From Gilliamella sp. wkB308 (GTDB lineage Bacteria; Pseudomonadota; Gammaproteobacteria; Enterobacterales; Orbaceae), in contig NZ_LZGN01000038.1 in the NCBI RefSeq assembly GCF_001690185.1, positions 310,001 to 374,000 of the forward strand: a stretch of DNA of 64,000 bases. The letters are read 5' to 3'. A program made the translations under genes and the position numbers. This document shows positions 1-9,308 of the stretch, one piece after another. Under the pieces are notes generated by a model. It saw only the letters and a list, made by a program, of their open reading frames with translations, searched no databases and was not told the origin of the DNA. Every line of letters starts with the position of its first letter. The stretch's first letter is position 1.

Positions 1-1419
1 GATTTTCCTGATACTGAAATCATACGATTAGAACAGAATTATCGTTCAACCAGTACGATTTTAGATGCTGCTAATCAACTTATTGCTAAAAATCAGAATC
101 GATTAGGTAAGAATTTGTGGACAGATCGCAGTGAAGGCGAAAAGATTTCTCTCTATGTTGGTTTCAATGATATTGATGAAGCCAGATTTGTTATTGGGCA
201 GATAAAAAAACACCATGATGCTGGTGAAAAATATTCCAGTTGTGCCATTTTATATCGCAATAATATGCAGTCCCGACTGTTTGAAGACACCTTATTACAA
301 GCTGGGTTACCTTACCAGATCTATGGTTCGATCCGGTTTTATGAGCGGCAAGAAGTCAAATTAGCACTTGCGTATTTACGGCTACTACATGATCACGATA
401 ACGATATGGCCTTTGAAGCAACGGTGAATACGCCAACGCGGGGTATTGGTAATGTCACTCTTGATAAAATCAGATTAACAGCCAAACAAAATAATATTTC
501 ATTATGGAATGCGTGTTTAATGTTAATTCAAATGAATGGATTAACTGAACGGCAGCGATCTGGGGTAAGTCGTTTTCTTGAACTTATTGGGTCAATTTAT
601 GATGAAGTTGCGCAAATGCCGTTTTATCAACAACTCGATATCCTGATAAAATCGTCCGGAATTCAACAAATGTATGAGCAAGAGCCAGGCATTAAAGGAC
701 AATCCCGACTTGAAAATCTTGAAGAGTTAGTGTCGGCGGCTGAACAGTTTTATCGTAATAACGAAAATACCGTGATTGAAGATAGTGAAACCGGTCAGAC
801 CTTAACCGTGCTTGAATCATTTTTAGCTTATACATCGTTAGAAAGCCGAGACGTGCTAAAAGAACAAGATTCAGTCCAATTGATGACATTACATGCCGCA
901 AAAGGACTTGAATTTGATAATGTTTTCATTGTCGGTCTTGAAGAAGGACTGTTTCCGGCGCAACGTTCAGCACTAGAAATCGACAGAATGGAAGAAGAAA
1001 GACGCCTTGCTTATGTTGGTATTACACGAGCACGCAAGCATTTAACCTTATCGCTATGTGAGTTAAGACGCCTTTATGGTCGTGAAGAGCGTAATTTACC
1101 TTCTCGCTTTTTAGCTGAATTGCCAGTCGACAGGTTAAACGAAATTAGCTATCGGGGATTTTTTGCGCCCCCTGAAGGCAAATTAGATAATATAAGTCAA
1201 GAAAAGCAATTTCAGCAAAATCGCAGACAATCTTATCTGGATAAAAGTCGTGAAAGTGATGGTTATACATTAGGCAGAAAAGTGAAACATCATCGGTTTG
1301 GTGAAGGCACAATAATCAATATTGATGGTGAAGGTGATCATCGACGCGTTCAGATTGCGTTTGTTAACGAAGGAATCAAATGGTTAGTGATCAAATTAGC
1401 CAATTTAACCCTACTTTGA
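1..1419 (+). CDS. uvrD: DNA helicase II UvrD, 5'-truncated by window edge
   Basis: Superfamily 1 3'-5' DNA helicase used in nucleotide excision repair and mismatch repair. The reading frame is open from base 1, so the N-terminal third (Walker A and motif II) lies outside the window; about 472 residues are visible. Near the start is the QNYRST motif. The C-terminal half carries LMTLHAAKGLEFDNVF (motif V) and EEERRLAYVGITRAR (motif VI). The end is a UvrD-type Tudor-like domain (GRKVKHHRFGEGTI). Similarity to E. coli UvrD runs through this tail, which argues against Rep. A hairpin terminator follows within 80 bases. Confidence 0.95.
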   Translation, partial: DFPDTEIIRLEQNYRSTSTILDAANQLIAKNQNRLGKNLWTDRSEGEKISLYVGFNDIDEARFVIGQIKKHHDAGEKYSSCAILYRNNMQSRLFEDTLLQAGLPYQIYGSIRFYERQEVKLALAYLRLLHDHDNDMAFEATVNTPTRGIGNVTLDKIRLTAKQNNISLWNACLMLIQMNGLTERQRSGVSRFLELIGSIYDEVAQMPFYQQLDILIKSSGIQQMYEQEPGIKGQSRLENLEELVSAAEQFYRNNENTVIEDSETGQTLTVLESFLAYTSLESRDVLKEQDSVQLMTLHAAKGLEFDNVFIVGLEEGLFPAQRSALEIDRMEEERRLAYVGITRARKHLTLSLCELRRLYGREERNLPSRFLAELPVDRLNEISYRGFFAPPEGKLDNISQEKQFQQNRRQSYLDKSRESDGYTLGRKVKHHRFGEGTIINIDGEGDHRRVQIAFVNEGIKWLVIKLANLTLL

Positions 1420-1456
1420 TTATATATGCAAAAAAAATAAATATTTTTTTAACCTG

Positions 1457-1496
1457 AAAAAGGGATCTTAATAAAGTATTGTATGATCCCTTTTTT
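1457..1496. terminator. Bidirectional Rho-independent terminator between uvrD and cyaY
   Basis: The stem AAAAAGGGATC at 1457-1467 pairs with GATCCCTTTTT at 1485-1495. A T run on the plus strand and an A run on the other side make it usable for the convergent genes uvrD and cyaY. Confidence 0.8.
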
Positions 1497-1510
1497 AACT
1501 GCTTATTTGA

Positions 1511-1819
1511 TTAGTTTGCTTGTTCTGTTACCGCTTCAGAAAAAATGGTTTCAAAGGTTTGATCATTTCGGTTACATATCCACTGCTGATCATGATAATC
1601 AAAATGATAACCCTGTTTTGAGGTTGCTAACCAAACTTGATAAAGCGGCTCTTGAGTATTGACAATAATTTTACTGCCATTTGGAAAGCTGATTGTAATC
1701 ACATTACCATTAGTTTCATAATCAATATCGACATCATGTTCTTGAGCGTAACTATCTAAAAAAACTTCAACACTATTAAATAATTGTTCTGTAAGAATGT
1801 GAAATTGCGTAATATTCAT
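1511..1819 (-). CDS. cyaY: Frataxin-family iron-sulfur cluster assembly protein CyaY
   Basis: Small cytosolic bacterial frataxin (102 residues, normal length about 106) that binds iron and regulates IscS/IscU cluster assembly. It has the acidic N-terminal helix (FHILTEQLFNSVEVFLDSY) and then the beta-sheet core with VITISFPNGSKIIVNTQEP and the YQVWLATSKQGYHFDY signature (frataxin family W-A pattern). The gene is convergent with uvrD and shares its terminator. The start ATG at 1819 matches the family N-terminus. Confidence 0.93.
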   Translation of the reverse strand: MNITQFHILTEQLFNSVEVFLDSYAQEHDVDIDYETNGNVITISFPNGSKIIVNTQEPLYQVWLATSKQGYHFDYHDQQWICNRNDQTFETIFSEAVTEQAN

Positions 1820-1916
1820 TTCATTGTCATCAATTCGTTAAATTAATGTGAGAATATTAGCATAAACGCCTATTCTTCGCTACCATACACCTAAATGCAA
1901 AGCACAGAGTCTGTGA

Positions 1917-2432
1917 CTAATTCACAAGGGGTAACGAGCAGGCTATAACCAGTAACACCCGCATATCGGTTCCCGGATTGGTTGCAACCCAACGGTTTAT
2001 TAGCTGATTTTCAGAAATCAATTTACCGTCACCAAAATAGTTTGCATAAATTTGTATCTTGCCTTCGGCAATTTCCATTTTATCGCAATTAGCAAATTCT
2101 TGGATGACCATTGAATGATAAGGTACTTTATTCCCATTAATCTGTTCATAGTTAAGAGACGGAATATAATTAGTCACTTTATTAAATTGACGAATGTTTT
2201 TATTATACGGATGCAATTTGACCGAATTTTTATCTATAAAAGTGTAACCGACCGAATCTCTCTCATAACTTTTATTGATTGAAATAAATTGCTCTCCGAT
2301 ACTGGCGTCTTTTAATTTTTGATACTCTTTATTAAAGTCAACTTTATTCACCTCCGTTTTATTTTTTGTTACTCCCTGAAGGCTTAATACAGAAAAAGAA
2401 AAAAGAAATAACAGTATTCCTAATTTTTTCAT
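1917..2432 (-). CDS. Secreted protein of unknown function, adhesin-E-like in appearance
   Basis: A 171-residue protein with a clear Sec signal peptide (MKK then a hydrophobic run to about residue 20), so probably periplasmic or surface-exposed. The body is beta-rich, with a pattern such as GYTFIDKNSVKLHPYNKN and one central cysteine in EFANCDKMEI. This pattern recalls the surface-adhesin protein E family, but I cannot confirm that. A purine-rich GGAGAT lies 5' of the ATG. It is only about 20 bases downstream of another secreted unknown on the same strand, so the two are probably cotranscribed. A short inverted repeat (CACAGACTCTGTG) near 1900 may end the transcript. Confidence 0.75.
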   Translation of the reverse strand: MKKLGILLFLFSFSVLSLQGVTKNKTEVNKVDFNKEYQKLKDASIGEQFISINKSYERDSVGYTFIDKNSVKLHPYNKNIRQFNKVTNYIPSLNYEQINGNKVPYHSMVIQEFANCDKMEIAEGKIQIYANYFGDGKLISENQLINRWVATNPGTDMRVLLVIACSLPLVN

Positions 2433-2451
2433 TAAATTTCATCTCCGTTTT

Positions 2452-3222
2452 TTAATTATTTTTTAAGCTATGGTTAGGCTTAACTTGAGGTTGAAATTGT
2501 CTTTTTTGTTCTATTTCTTTCTGTTTATTATCTAGTTTTAACTTCTGTTTACGTTCAAGCTCTATTTTTTTTAAAATTGGTTTTATATCGGGTCTGGTAA
2601 CATAAAGAATCTGTTTGTCTACATCACCTTGAATCGAGCATGACACCAAGCTTTGTTTATCAGAAATCGGCTCTAAATAAAGTGATTTTTCAATATTGCC
2701 AATTTTAGGAAGCACACCGTCTATAGAATAAGGATTATCCTGCCAATTAGGAGAATGAGATTGGGTATCATATATTTTAGTATTTGCAGTATAAATTTGT
2801 GTATTAAACTTAGACCAATGGATAGTATCTAAGGCATTTTTTACATCATCAATGGCATTATCAACAATAAATCCCCAGTAATAAAATTGACCTGATGCGG
2901 TGGTGGTAAGGTAGACATTTTGATACCCCGATATGGTTAATCCACGATATTGAAACGGCTTTTTAAACATCACTTTGTTTTTATCATGACTTTCGATAGA
3001 TTCGACAGGAATATAGGTCACATTATCAGCAGTGGTTAAGTCAACATATTGATTAAAACCATCTTTGTATAAAGCGAGTTGCTTAAAAAATTGATTATCA
3101 CATGCTAAAAAAGCTTTCATTATTTTGTCAGTTTTATTGATATCTTGTTGATTTTGAGCAGAAAAAGCCATGCAAGATATCAATAATGTACTCACAAGCA
3201 CAGAAAGTTTTTTTAAAAGCAT
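2452..3222 (-). CDS. Secreted protein of unknown function
   Basis: A 256-residue protein with a signal peptide (LLKKLSVLVSTLLISCMAFSA, cleavage likely after FSA). The mature part has two cysteines, near FLACDNQ and SLVSCSIQ, that could pair in the periplasm. It ends in a charged Lys/Gln/Glu-rich tail (from about residue 225) that looks like a flexible helix. AAAGGAC precedes the ATG at 3222. It lies upstream of the 171-residue secreted gene on the same strand. I do not recognise the family. Confidence 0.75.
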   Translation of the reverse strand: MLLKKLSVLVSTLLISCMAFSAQNQQDINKTDKIMKAFLACDNQFFKQLALYKDGFNQYVDLTTADNVTYIPVESIESHDKNKVMFKKPFQYRGLTISGYQNVYLTTTASGQFYYWGFIVDNAIDDVKNALDTIHWSKFNTQIYTANTKIYDTQSHSPNWQDNPYSIDGVLPKIGNIEKSLYLEPISDKQSLVSCSIQGDVDKQILYVTRPDIKPILKKIELERKQKLKLDNKQKEIEQKRQFQPQVKPNHSLKNN

Positions 3223-3293
3223 GGTGATGTCCTTTTGGTAATCTTTTTATTAAAAAAGTATAATGATATTGTAAATTATTGTAAATCACGCCG

Positions 3294-3929
3294 TCAATGT
3301 TTACTATTAAAATCTTCAATGAAAATGATTAAATTACCTTGTTGAAAAGTAATTTTAACTGAATCTGATATGGCTTTATTGCGTACGCTAATAAATTTCC
3401 CAAAAGTGAGCGTTTGATTGACTAAAGGATACTGCACGCCTGTAATGGTCAAGTCCGTCACTTCACAAAATGGCATAAAAGAAACTATACGATCGTTAAT
3501 ATTAACGATTTCTTGATAATTTTTGGCAAAAAAGAAGTGGCAGTAATTATCATAAAAAGTAATTTGATATTGAGGATGATACTGCAAGGCTACCGATAAA
3601 TTACCTAAAAAATGGTCGCTTGCATGTCCGGTTGCCCCATAAATATCAAAGTGTTGAATCCCTTTATCCGCTAAAAAAATGATAGCTTTCTCAAAATCAG
3701 TTTTATTTTGATCGGGAGTTTGTATTATTTGGATTCTGTCTGGCACAGCAATAGTGTGATGGTAACTGTCTAAATCGCCAATAATAAAATCAGGTATGAT
3801 AGCGGTTGAGGATAAGTAATTATGATAAGCGCCGTCAGTACAAGCAATATAATGATAACGGGTTAAATCACTTGGAAAATGATGAGGTGGTTCACCATTG
3901 ACAAAAACTAGAGCCCGATTTGCTATCAT
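3294..3929 (-). CDS. thiN: Thiamine pyrophosphokinase (ThiN/TPK type)
   Basis: Transfers pyrophosphate from ATP to thiamine to give the cofactor TPP. Length is 211 residues, as usual for the family. Visible motifs are CTDGAYHN, FIIGDLDS (GDxDS, Mg/ATP binding), the QNKTDFEKA motif and GATGHASDHFLGN (G-x-x-G-x-x-DH-x-x-N). The C-terminal beta domain ends in FISVRNKA, which corresponds to the thiamine-binding SN-like region. E. coli lacks this enzyme and phosphorylates thiamine phosphate with ThiL; this gene therefore suggests direct thiamine salvage. It lies 25 bases downstream of rimI on the same strand. Confidence 0.88.
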   Translation of the reverse strand: MIANRALVFVNGEPPHHFPSDLTRYHYIACTDGAYHNYLSSTAIIPDFIIGDLDSYHHTIAVPDRIQIIQTPDQNKTDFEKAIIFLADKGIQHFDIYGATGHASDHFLGNLSVALQYHPQYQITFYDNYCHFFFAKNYQEIVNINDRIVSFMPFCEVTDLTITGVQYPLVNQTLTFGKFISVRNKAISDSVKITFQQGNLIIFIEDFNSKH

Positions 3930-3954
3930 TGATTATTCCTTCTGTATTTTATCG

Positions 3955-4419
3955 TTATGATAAGGTTAATGTGTAAGCCATAATAATAGCATCTTCGTAT
4001 TTGCCATTAGTAGTTGGATAATAGTTTTTCCTAACGGTAATTTGGTTAAAACCAAGAGAATGATAAAGTTCGATTGCGGGTGTATTTGATCTTCTCACTT
4101 CTAACCACAATGTGGAAATCGCAATCGGGTGATCGATGCTAATCAAATGATCAATTAAATGATTCAGTAACGCTTTAGCAAGCCCATGTTGTCGGTATTT
4201 TGGATGAATAGCGATATTGAATAAATTAGCTTCGTCAGCAACCATTTGACAAATACAAAAACCAACTATACGGTTATCGATAGTCAATTTAAGATTGTAA
4301 TAATGATCGCCTTGATTTGAATAGAACGTCTGCTTTGACCAAGGAATCAAGTGGCATTGTTGTTCTAACTCAAAAGCGTCGGGTAAATCATTGTCGGTCA
4401 GGGTGGAAATAGTTTTCAT
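3955..4419 (-). CDS. rimI: Ribosomal protein S18-alanine N-acetyltransferase RimI
   Basis: GNAT-family enzyme that acetylates the N-terminal alanine of ribosomal protein S18. It is 154 residues with the acetyl-CoA loop FNIAIHPKYRQHGLAKALLNHL (R-x-x-G-x-A) at about 80-100 and the C-terminal RRSNTPAIELYHSLGF followed by RKNYYP, which are characteristic of RimI. It overlaps the end of holD by 32 bases, the same holD-rimI pairing as in E. coli. Confidence 0.93.
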   Translation of the reverse strand: MKTISTLTDNDLPDAFELEQQCHLIPWSKQTFYSNQGDHYYNLKLTIDNRIVGFCICQMVADEANLFNIAIHPKYRQHGLAKALLNHLIDHLISIDHPIAISTLWLEVRRSNTPAIELYHSLGFNQITVRKNYYPTTNGKYEDAIIMAYTLTLS

Positions 4420-4795
4420 ATTCGCATAATTGTTGCCAAAGTTGGCGTTTTTGTTGTGGAGCTTTAGCTAAAGAAATTAAATCCGTTGTTTGAATCGTTA
4501 ATGCACGTTTCCAAGATTCATCAGGATTTATGTCAATAAACCATATTACCTTATCAATATCATCGGAGGGGATGATTAATTGTGAAGGCGTTAAAAAAAG
4601 TACCTGCTCTTGATTAAGGCGAATCGCATTTAAAATATCAAAATAAATTTTTTGCGTGGGTTTTTGCTCAGCGACAACAATTAAACGAATTTCATCGTCA
4701 ATATGGTTTACCACTTCACCTTTAAAAACATTTGCTTTACGCAACACATATTGCGTAATATTGTATTGTTGTAAGTACCAATCACGTTGTGACAT
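4388..4795 (-). CDS. holD: DNA polymerase III psi subunit HolD
   Basis: Psi subunit of the clamp-loader complex, linking chi (and so SSB) to the loader. The N-terminal RDWYLQQYNITQYVLR matches the conserved psi peptide that binds tau/gamma. The C-terminus LWQQLCEYENYFHPD matches E. coli WQQICTYEHDFFP. I chose the ATG at 4795 (MSQRDW) because it fits the E. coli start better; an in-frame ATG at 4804 is also possible, and neither has a strong ribosome site. It is divergent from rsmC, as in E. coli. Confidence 0.9.
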   Translation of the reverse strand: MSQRDWYLQQYNITQYVLRKANVFKGEVVNHIDDEIRLIVVAEQKPTQKIYFDILNAIRLNQEQVLFLTPSQLIIPSDDIDKVIWFIDINPDESWKRALTIQTTDLISLAKAPQQKRQLWQQLCEYENYFHPDRQ

Positions 4796-4882
4796 TATCG
4801 ACATTCGGTTTTTATTAGAGATTAAAGATGGTTAATTGTATAATCATCACATCAATTTATAAAGGTTTTTCATTGAGGCATT

Positions 4883-5923
4883 ATGGCAACATCCGCTTTT
4901 ACTCCTGCAAGTCAAGTTCTTGAACGTCATCAAACATTTTTTAACGATAAAAAGGTCATTATTGCTGGTGATATTCAAGATTGTTATCCTATTGTTATTG
5001 TGGCCAATCAAGTAAAAATTCATTGTTCACAATTTCATACCTATTTGCGTCTAAAAAATAGTCGTAAAGGTACTGAAATTGATTTTTCTCTTCTTCCTGA
5101 TGAAGATTTTTATAACGGCATGAATACGTTAATCTATTATTGGCCAAAAACAAAAAGCGAAGCCCAATTTCAGCTCTCTTATTTATTAAATAATATGCCA
5201 AAAGATAGTGATATCTTTATTGTTGGAGAAAATCGAACAGGGGTGAAAAGTGTTGAGTCACTTCTGGCAGATTTTGGTGTCATCCAAAAAATTGACAGCG
5301 CAAGACGTTGTGGTTTATATCATTTTCAGGCTGATAGCCGTTTGGCATTTGATCTTAGTGAATGGTGGTTAAATTATCATTTATCCATTGAAGATCAAGA
5401 AATTGAAATTAAAAGTTTACCAGGCGTATTTAGTCAAAAAGGGTTAGATGCCGGAAGTGAACTACTATTAAATGCATTAATCGATCATGCTGATATTATT
5501 AAAGGCAATGTATTAGATGTAGGATGCGGAGCAGGGGTGTTATCCACCGTATTGGGAAAATTGTATCCTGAAATCAATCTTACGTTGTCTGATGTTAGCG
5601 TTGCTGCCCTTGAATCAAGTAAAGCAACGTTAATTGCCAATCATGTTGATGCAACGGTTGTTGCCAGCGATGTATTTTCAAATATCAATGATAAATATCA
5701 TCTTATTGTGTCTAATCCCCCATTTCATGACGGTAAAGAAACCAGTTATACGGCAGTAAACACACTGATTAAAGAAGCGAAAAAACATTTAAAATTAAAT
5801 GGTTATCTTTGTATTGTGGCAAACTCATTTTTACCTTATCAAGCTATTTTAGACGAAACCTTCAAAAGCGTTGAAGTCATTGCTCAAACAACCAAATTTA
5901 GAGTTTATTTAGCTTGTCATTAA
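4883..5923 (+). CDS. rsmC: 16S rRNA m2G1207 methyltransferase RsmC
   Basis: SAM-dependent methyltransferase that modifies G1207 of 16S rRNA in the 30S subunit. It is 346 residues, the normal two-domain length. The N-terminal half is a degenerate MTase-like domain. The C-terminal catalytic domain has GNVLDVGCGAGVLS (SAM motif I, about residues 210-225) and the substrate motif LIVSNPPFHDG (NPPF). A terminator follows directly. Confidence 0.94.
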   Translation: MATSAFTPASQVLERHQTFFNDKKVIIAGDIQDCYPIVIVANQVKIHCSQFHTYLRLKNSRKGTEIDFSLLPDEDFYNGMNTLIYYWPKTKSEAQFQLSYLLNNMPKDSDIFIVGENRTGVKSVESLLADFGVIQKIDSARRCGLYHFQADSRLAFDLSEWWLNYHLSIEDQEIEIKSLPGVFSQKGLDAGSELLLNALIDHADIIKGNVLDVGCGAGVLSTVLGKLYPEINLTLSDVSVAALESSKATLIANHVDATVVASDVFSNINDKYHLIVSNPPFHDGKETSYTAVNTLIKEAKKHLKLNGYLCIVANSFLPYQAILDETFKSVEVIAQTTKFRVYLACH

Positions 5924-5945
5924 TTGATAATACCACGCAAGAAAA

Positions 5946-5975
5946 AAAGTTACGGTTTTTACCGTAACTTTGTCT
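5946..5975 (+). terminator. Rho-independent terminator after rsmC
   Basis: The perfect 11-bp stem AAAGTTACGGT (5946-5956) / ACCGTAACTTT (5961-5971) has a TTTT loop and is followed by GTCTTT. It may also serve hemN, which converges from the other side. Confidence 0.8.
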
Positions 5976-6012
5976 TTAATACATCATCGAAAGAGGACGG
6001 TTTGACTCGTGA

Positions 6013-7428
6013 CTAAATCACCCTTGAAAACTGCTGTTGCCGGGCTTGTTGTCTCATATAGCTATCAAAACACATGCAAATATTACGGATAAGCAGATGA
6101 CCTTTAGGATTAACGATAATGGCATCGTCTGTTATTGTGACTAACCCATCTTTTACTAATGGGTCAAGCAAGGTTAAATCTTCATTAAAGTAGTGATCGA
6201 ATCGGATTTGATACTGCTGTTCAATCGCTTGTTTATCTAAATAGAAATGACAAATAAGCTGTTTTATCACATCACGACGAATTTTATCATCTTCATTTAA
6301 GGAAAATCCTTTCCATAAACCATTACCACTTAATTCAACTTGTTGTTGATAAAGTTTAAGATCTTTTTGATTTTGTGCATAACTATCACCCAGCATACTA
6401 ATTGCTGACACGCCAAGCCCTAATAAATCCGCTCCCCCTTGAGTTGTATAACCTTGGAAATTTCGATGTAATTTATTTTGCTGCTGGGCAATTGCCAGTT
6501 CGTCAGTCGGTTTTGCAAAATGATCCATACCAATAAAGCGATACCCTGCTTGGGTTAACTTATGAATACTGGTCTGTAAAATCTGTAATTTTGCATGAGC
6601 ATTAGGTAGATCGTGGTCTTTAATTTTGCGTTGTGCTGCAAATCGGCTAGGTAAATGGGCATAATTAAAGACACTTAAGCGATCAGGTGAGATATCAATC
6701 ACTTTATTCAGTGTTTCGGTAAAACTTTCAACCGTTTGTTTAGGTAATCCATAAATAAGATCTAAACTAATAGAATGAAAATGGTTTTTTCTTGCTTGAA
6801 GGATCAAGGATCGAATGAGTTGTTCATCTTGTTCACGATTAATTAAATACTGAATTTCATGATTAAAATCCTGAATCCCCATACTTAATCGATTAAAGCC
6901 CAATTTGGCTAGATGATCGATAGTTTGTGGCGTAATTTCCCTTGGATCGATTTCGATTGAAAGTTCTGCGTGGGTATCAAAATGGAAGTGCTTTTTTAAC
7001 GAGGTAATAAGTCGAGTAATCTCGTCATGCGTTAAAAAAGTCGGTGTACCGCCTCCCCAATGCATTTGAGTGACGGTGCGATCTTTAAATAACTGAGAAC
7101 GTGAAGCTATTTCACGTTCCAGTATATCTAAGTATTGGGTGACTTTTTGGGTTTGCCGAGTGACCAGTTTATTACACCCACAAAAATAACAAAGTTTATG
7201 GCAAAACGGGATATGAACATAAAGCGATAAAGGTCTATCCGCAAAGCGGTTGGCGGACAAGATAAAGTCTTGTTGGCTAAAATTTTCATTAAACTCTAAT
7301 GCAGTAGGATAAGAAGTATAGCGTGGGCCTGAATAATTGTATTTTTCAATTAAACTTTGATCCCACAATTGTGCTTCTGCTAAGCTATTATTTGCGTCTA
7401 ATTTTGTCTTTAACATGACTTTTTCCAT
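6013..7428 (-). CDS. hemN: Oxygen-independent coproporphyrinogen III oxidase HemN
   Basis: Radical-SAM enzyme that decarboxylates coproporphyrinogen III to protoporphyrinogen IX without oxygen. It is 471 residues and closely follows E. coli HemN end to end. The 4Fe-4S ligands are C76-xxx-C80-xx-C83 in HIPFCHKLCYFCGC, and the GGGTPT motif (SAM binding) follows. The true N-terminus could be the second methionine (7416), since the first 15-20 residues are not conserved. It lies downstream of yihI on the same strand as in E. coli, with a small possible ORF in between. Confidence 0.96.
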   Translation of the reverse strand: MEKVMLKTKLDANNSLAEAQLWDQSLIEKYNYSGPRYTSYPTALEFNENFSQQDFILSANRFADRPLSLYVHIPFCHKLCYFCGCNKLVTRQTQKVTQYLDILEREIASRSQLFKDRTVTQMHWGGGTPTFLTHDEITRLITSLKKHFHFDTHAELSIEIDPREITPQTIDHLAKLGFNRLSMGIQDFNHEIQYLINREQDEQLIRSLILQARKNHFHSISLDLIYGLPKQTVESFTETLNKVIDISPDRLSVFNYAHLPSRFAAQRKIKDHDLPNAHAKLQILQTSIHKLTQAGYRFIGMDHFAKPTDELAIAQQQNKLHRNFQGYTTQGGADLLGLGVSAISMLGDSYAQNQKDLKLYQQQVELSGNGLWKGFSLNEDDKIRRDVIKQLICHFYLDKQAIEQQYQIRFDHYFNEDLTLLDPLVKDGLVTITDDAIIVNPKGHLLIRNICMCFDSYMRQQARQQQFSRVI

Positions 7429-7552
7429 GACCTTTTAAAATCGTTTTCTGTTTTGCTTTAACCCGAAATTTGATCCGATTCGTTTTTCGAAGATAGAGTA
7501 AAGTACAAATAAATAGTCCAATATATAAACTAAGCATGATTAACATAGGCAT
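7388..7552 (-). CDS. Possible small single-span membrane protein (54 aa)
   Basis: A short reading frame sits between yihI and hemN. It starts at an ATG at 7552 and its last 41 bases overlap the hemN 5' end in another frame. The product begins MPMLIMLSLYIGLFICTLLY, a plausible transmembrane helix, followed by a strongly basic tail rich in Lys and Arg, the positive-inside pattern. GAGAG lies upstream as a weak ribosome site. No homologue is recognised. The overlap with hemN could mean translational coupling or chance. Confidence 0.35.
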   Translation of the reverse strand: MPMLIMLSLYIGLFICTLLYLRKTNRIKFRVKAKQKTILKGHGKSHVKDKIRRK

Positions 7553-7696
7553 AATTATTGGCTCTCATTAGTAAATATTTGATTGTACATTCATTCGACG
7601 GAACAGATTGATGTTGTTATATTAACAGCCAAACTATCACAAATTGATCGCATTATATATCACAATAAATTAATTTAAATTCGTTCAGGTATGAAG

Positions 7697-8185
7697 TTAA
7701 TTACGTTTCAATAAACTCACAATATCTTCTTGTTTTTCTTCTTCATCTTCAAAATCATCAACACTATAACCGAGTTGTTGCATCAACTCATCGATACGAT
7801 TTAATTTAGTATCGAGATATGTTTGTTGCGCTTTCGTTAATTGGCTTCCACTTTCGACTAAATCAAGTAACTGTTCTAATTTAGGATCGTTTTCCAGTTG
7901 TTCCAATTCTTGCTCGGGTGATAGAACTAATTTTTGCGTTTTCGGTTGTTTAATTTTATTGGTCGATTTCACTGATTCATCTACAATTAATGAAATCGGT
8001 TTTTTACTACCAATACGCGGATCTTTAACGGTTTTAGCCGTTGGTTTATTTTTTTTGGTTTCATTATTGAAACGAGAACCACTTGGTAAGCCTTTATGTT
8101 TGCGTTTTCGCTTGAGTGCCCAAGATTCTTCATTAATCTCTTGACGGGTTTTTTTCTGTTTTTGTTTCGATTTGGTTTTTAACAT
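7697..8185 (-). CDS. yihI: Der GTPase-activating protein YihI
   Basis: Activates the GTPase of Der and so influences 50S ribosome assembly. It is 162 residues. The N-terminal half is very basic and low-complexity (many Lys, Arg, Gln). Conserved blocks are KDPRIGSKKPI, LSPEQELEQLENDPKLEQLLDLVE and TKLNRIDELMQQLGYSVDD, followed by an acidic tail ending in LLKRN like the E. coli protein. It is upstream of hemN as in enterics. Confidence 0.93.
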   Translation of the reverse strand: MLKTKSKQKQKKTRQEINEESWALKRKRKHKGLPSGSRFNNETKKNKPTAKTVKDPRIGSKKPISLIVDESVKSTNKIKQPKTQKLVLSPEQELEQLENDPKLEQLLDLVESGSQLTKAQQTYLDTKLNRIDELMQQLGYSVDDFEDEEEKQEDIVSLLKRN

Positions 8186-8352
8186 ATAATCTCTGTTTAA
8201 TATTGGGACAAATATTTATTTAGGCTATTTTATCAGTTAGTCTTCAATATAGCTATGATCATGCATCAATGCTAATTTATGATTGTAAAAGTTAAGATTT
8301 ATGTATAATCTTAACCCAATGAATTTAAATAGATGGAATTTGAGAACACGAC

Positions 8353-9291
8353 ATGATGAAAAATCATCTTAGTCCCTATATGCAGTTTAGCCGTCAAGAA
8401 TGGGCTAGTTTGCGTAATGCTGAACCCATGACATTAACCCCTGAAGAACTTACCTCATTGCAAGGGATTAATGAAGATTTGTCCATAGATGAAGTCAGCG
8501 AAATTTACTTACCCTTATCCCGATTGCTCAACTATTATATTAATAATAGTTTTAGCCGTCAGGCTGTTCTTGCCAAATTTTTAGGTAAAACCCAAAAAAT
8601 CCCTTACGTTATCGGTATAGCTGGGAGTGTAGCAGTGGGTAAAAGTACGACTGCACGTGTTTTACAAGCACTATTAAGTCGTTGGCCTGAACATCGAAAA
8701 GTTGCATTAGTCACAACGGATGGTTTTTTATATCCTAATAAATATCTTGAAGAGCGTGGCATAATGAACAAAAAAGGCTTTCCACAATCTTATGATATTA
8801 AAAGGTTGATCAATTTTGTTGCTGATGTAAAATCAGGTCAATCTCAAGTTAAAGCACCCGTCTATTCACATCTGGTTTATGATATTGTTGATAATGAAGA
8901 AATCATTATAGATAGTCCTGATATTCTCATATTAGAAGGATTAAACGTATTACAAGGAACCTTAAATTTTACACAAAATACCAACCGAGTCTTTGTTTCG
9001 GATTATGTTGATTTTTCGATCTATGTCGATGCGGATTTGTCGCTTCTACATGATTGGTATGTGAATCGTTTTTTAAAATTTCGAGCTGGCGCCTTTAGTG
9101 ATCCTAACTCATATTTTAATCACTATTCACAGCTTCCAGAGCAAGAAGCGATAAATATCGCTAATCGTCTTTGGCGAGAAATCAATGAATTAAATTTGAT
9201 CGAAAACATTTTACCGACAAGAGAGCGAGCAAGTTTAATATTAACGAAAGGCAAAAACCATAAAGTCGATTGTGTTCAATTAAGAAAATAA
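8353..9291 (+). CDS. coaA: Pantothenate kinase CoaA (type I)
   Basis: ATP-dependent phosphorylation of pantothenate, the first and controlling step of coenzyme A synthesis. It is 312 residues (E. coli 316) and matches E. coli CoaA throughout. The Walker A motif GSVAVGKST is at 91-99, TTDGF and KKGFPQSYD follow, and the C-terminus is [17 protein letters not shown]. Two start ATGs are adjacent (8353 and 8356); the first is kept. Confidence 0.96.
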   Translation: MMKNHLSPYMQFSRQEWASLRNAEPMTLTPEELTSLQGINEDLSIDEVSEIYLPLSRLLNYYINNSFSRQAVLAKFLGKTQKIPYVIGIAGSVAVGKSTTARVLQALLSRWPEHRKVALVTTDGFLYPNKYLEERGIMNKKGFPQSYDIKRLINFVADVKSGQSQVKAPVYSHLVYDIVDNEEIIIDSPDILILEGLNVLQGTLNFTQNTNRVFVSDYVDFSIYVDADLSLLHDWYVNRFLKFRAGAFSDPNSYFNHYSQLPEQEAINIANRLWREINELNLIENILPTRERASLILTKGKNHKVDCVQLRK

Positions 9292-9308
9292 ACTTAAGAG
9301 GAATTATT

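Noticed and set aside
1-1419. Rep helicase instead of UvrD
   Set aside because: The C-terminal region after motif VI, with the GRKVKHHRFGEGTI domain, fits UvrD.
3134-3319. Reverse-strand 61-codon frame across the start of a secreted-protein gene
   Set aside because: It is a shadow frame overlapping both neighbours, with no signal peptide or ribosome site.
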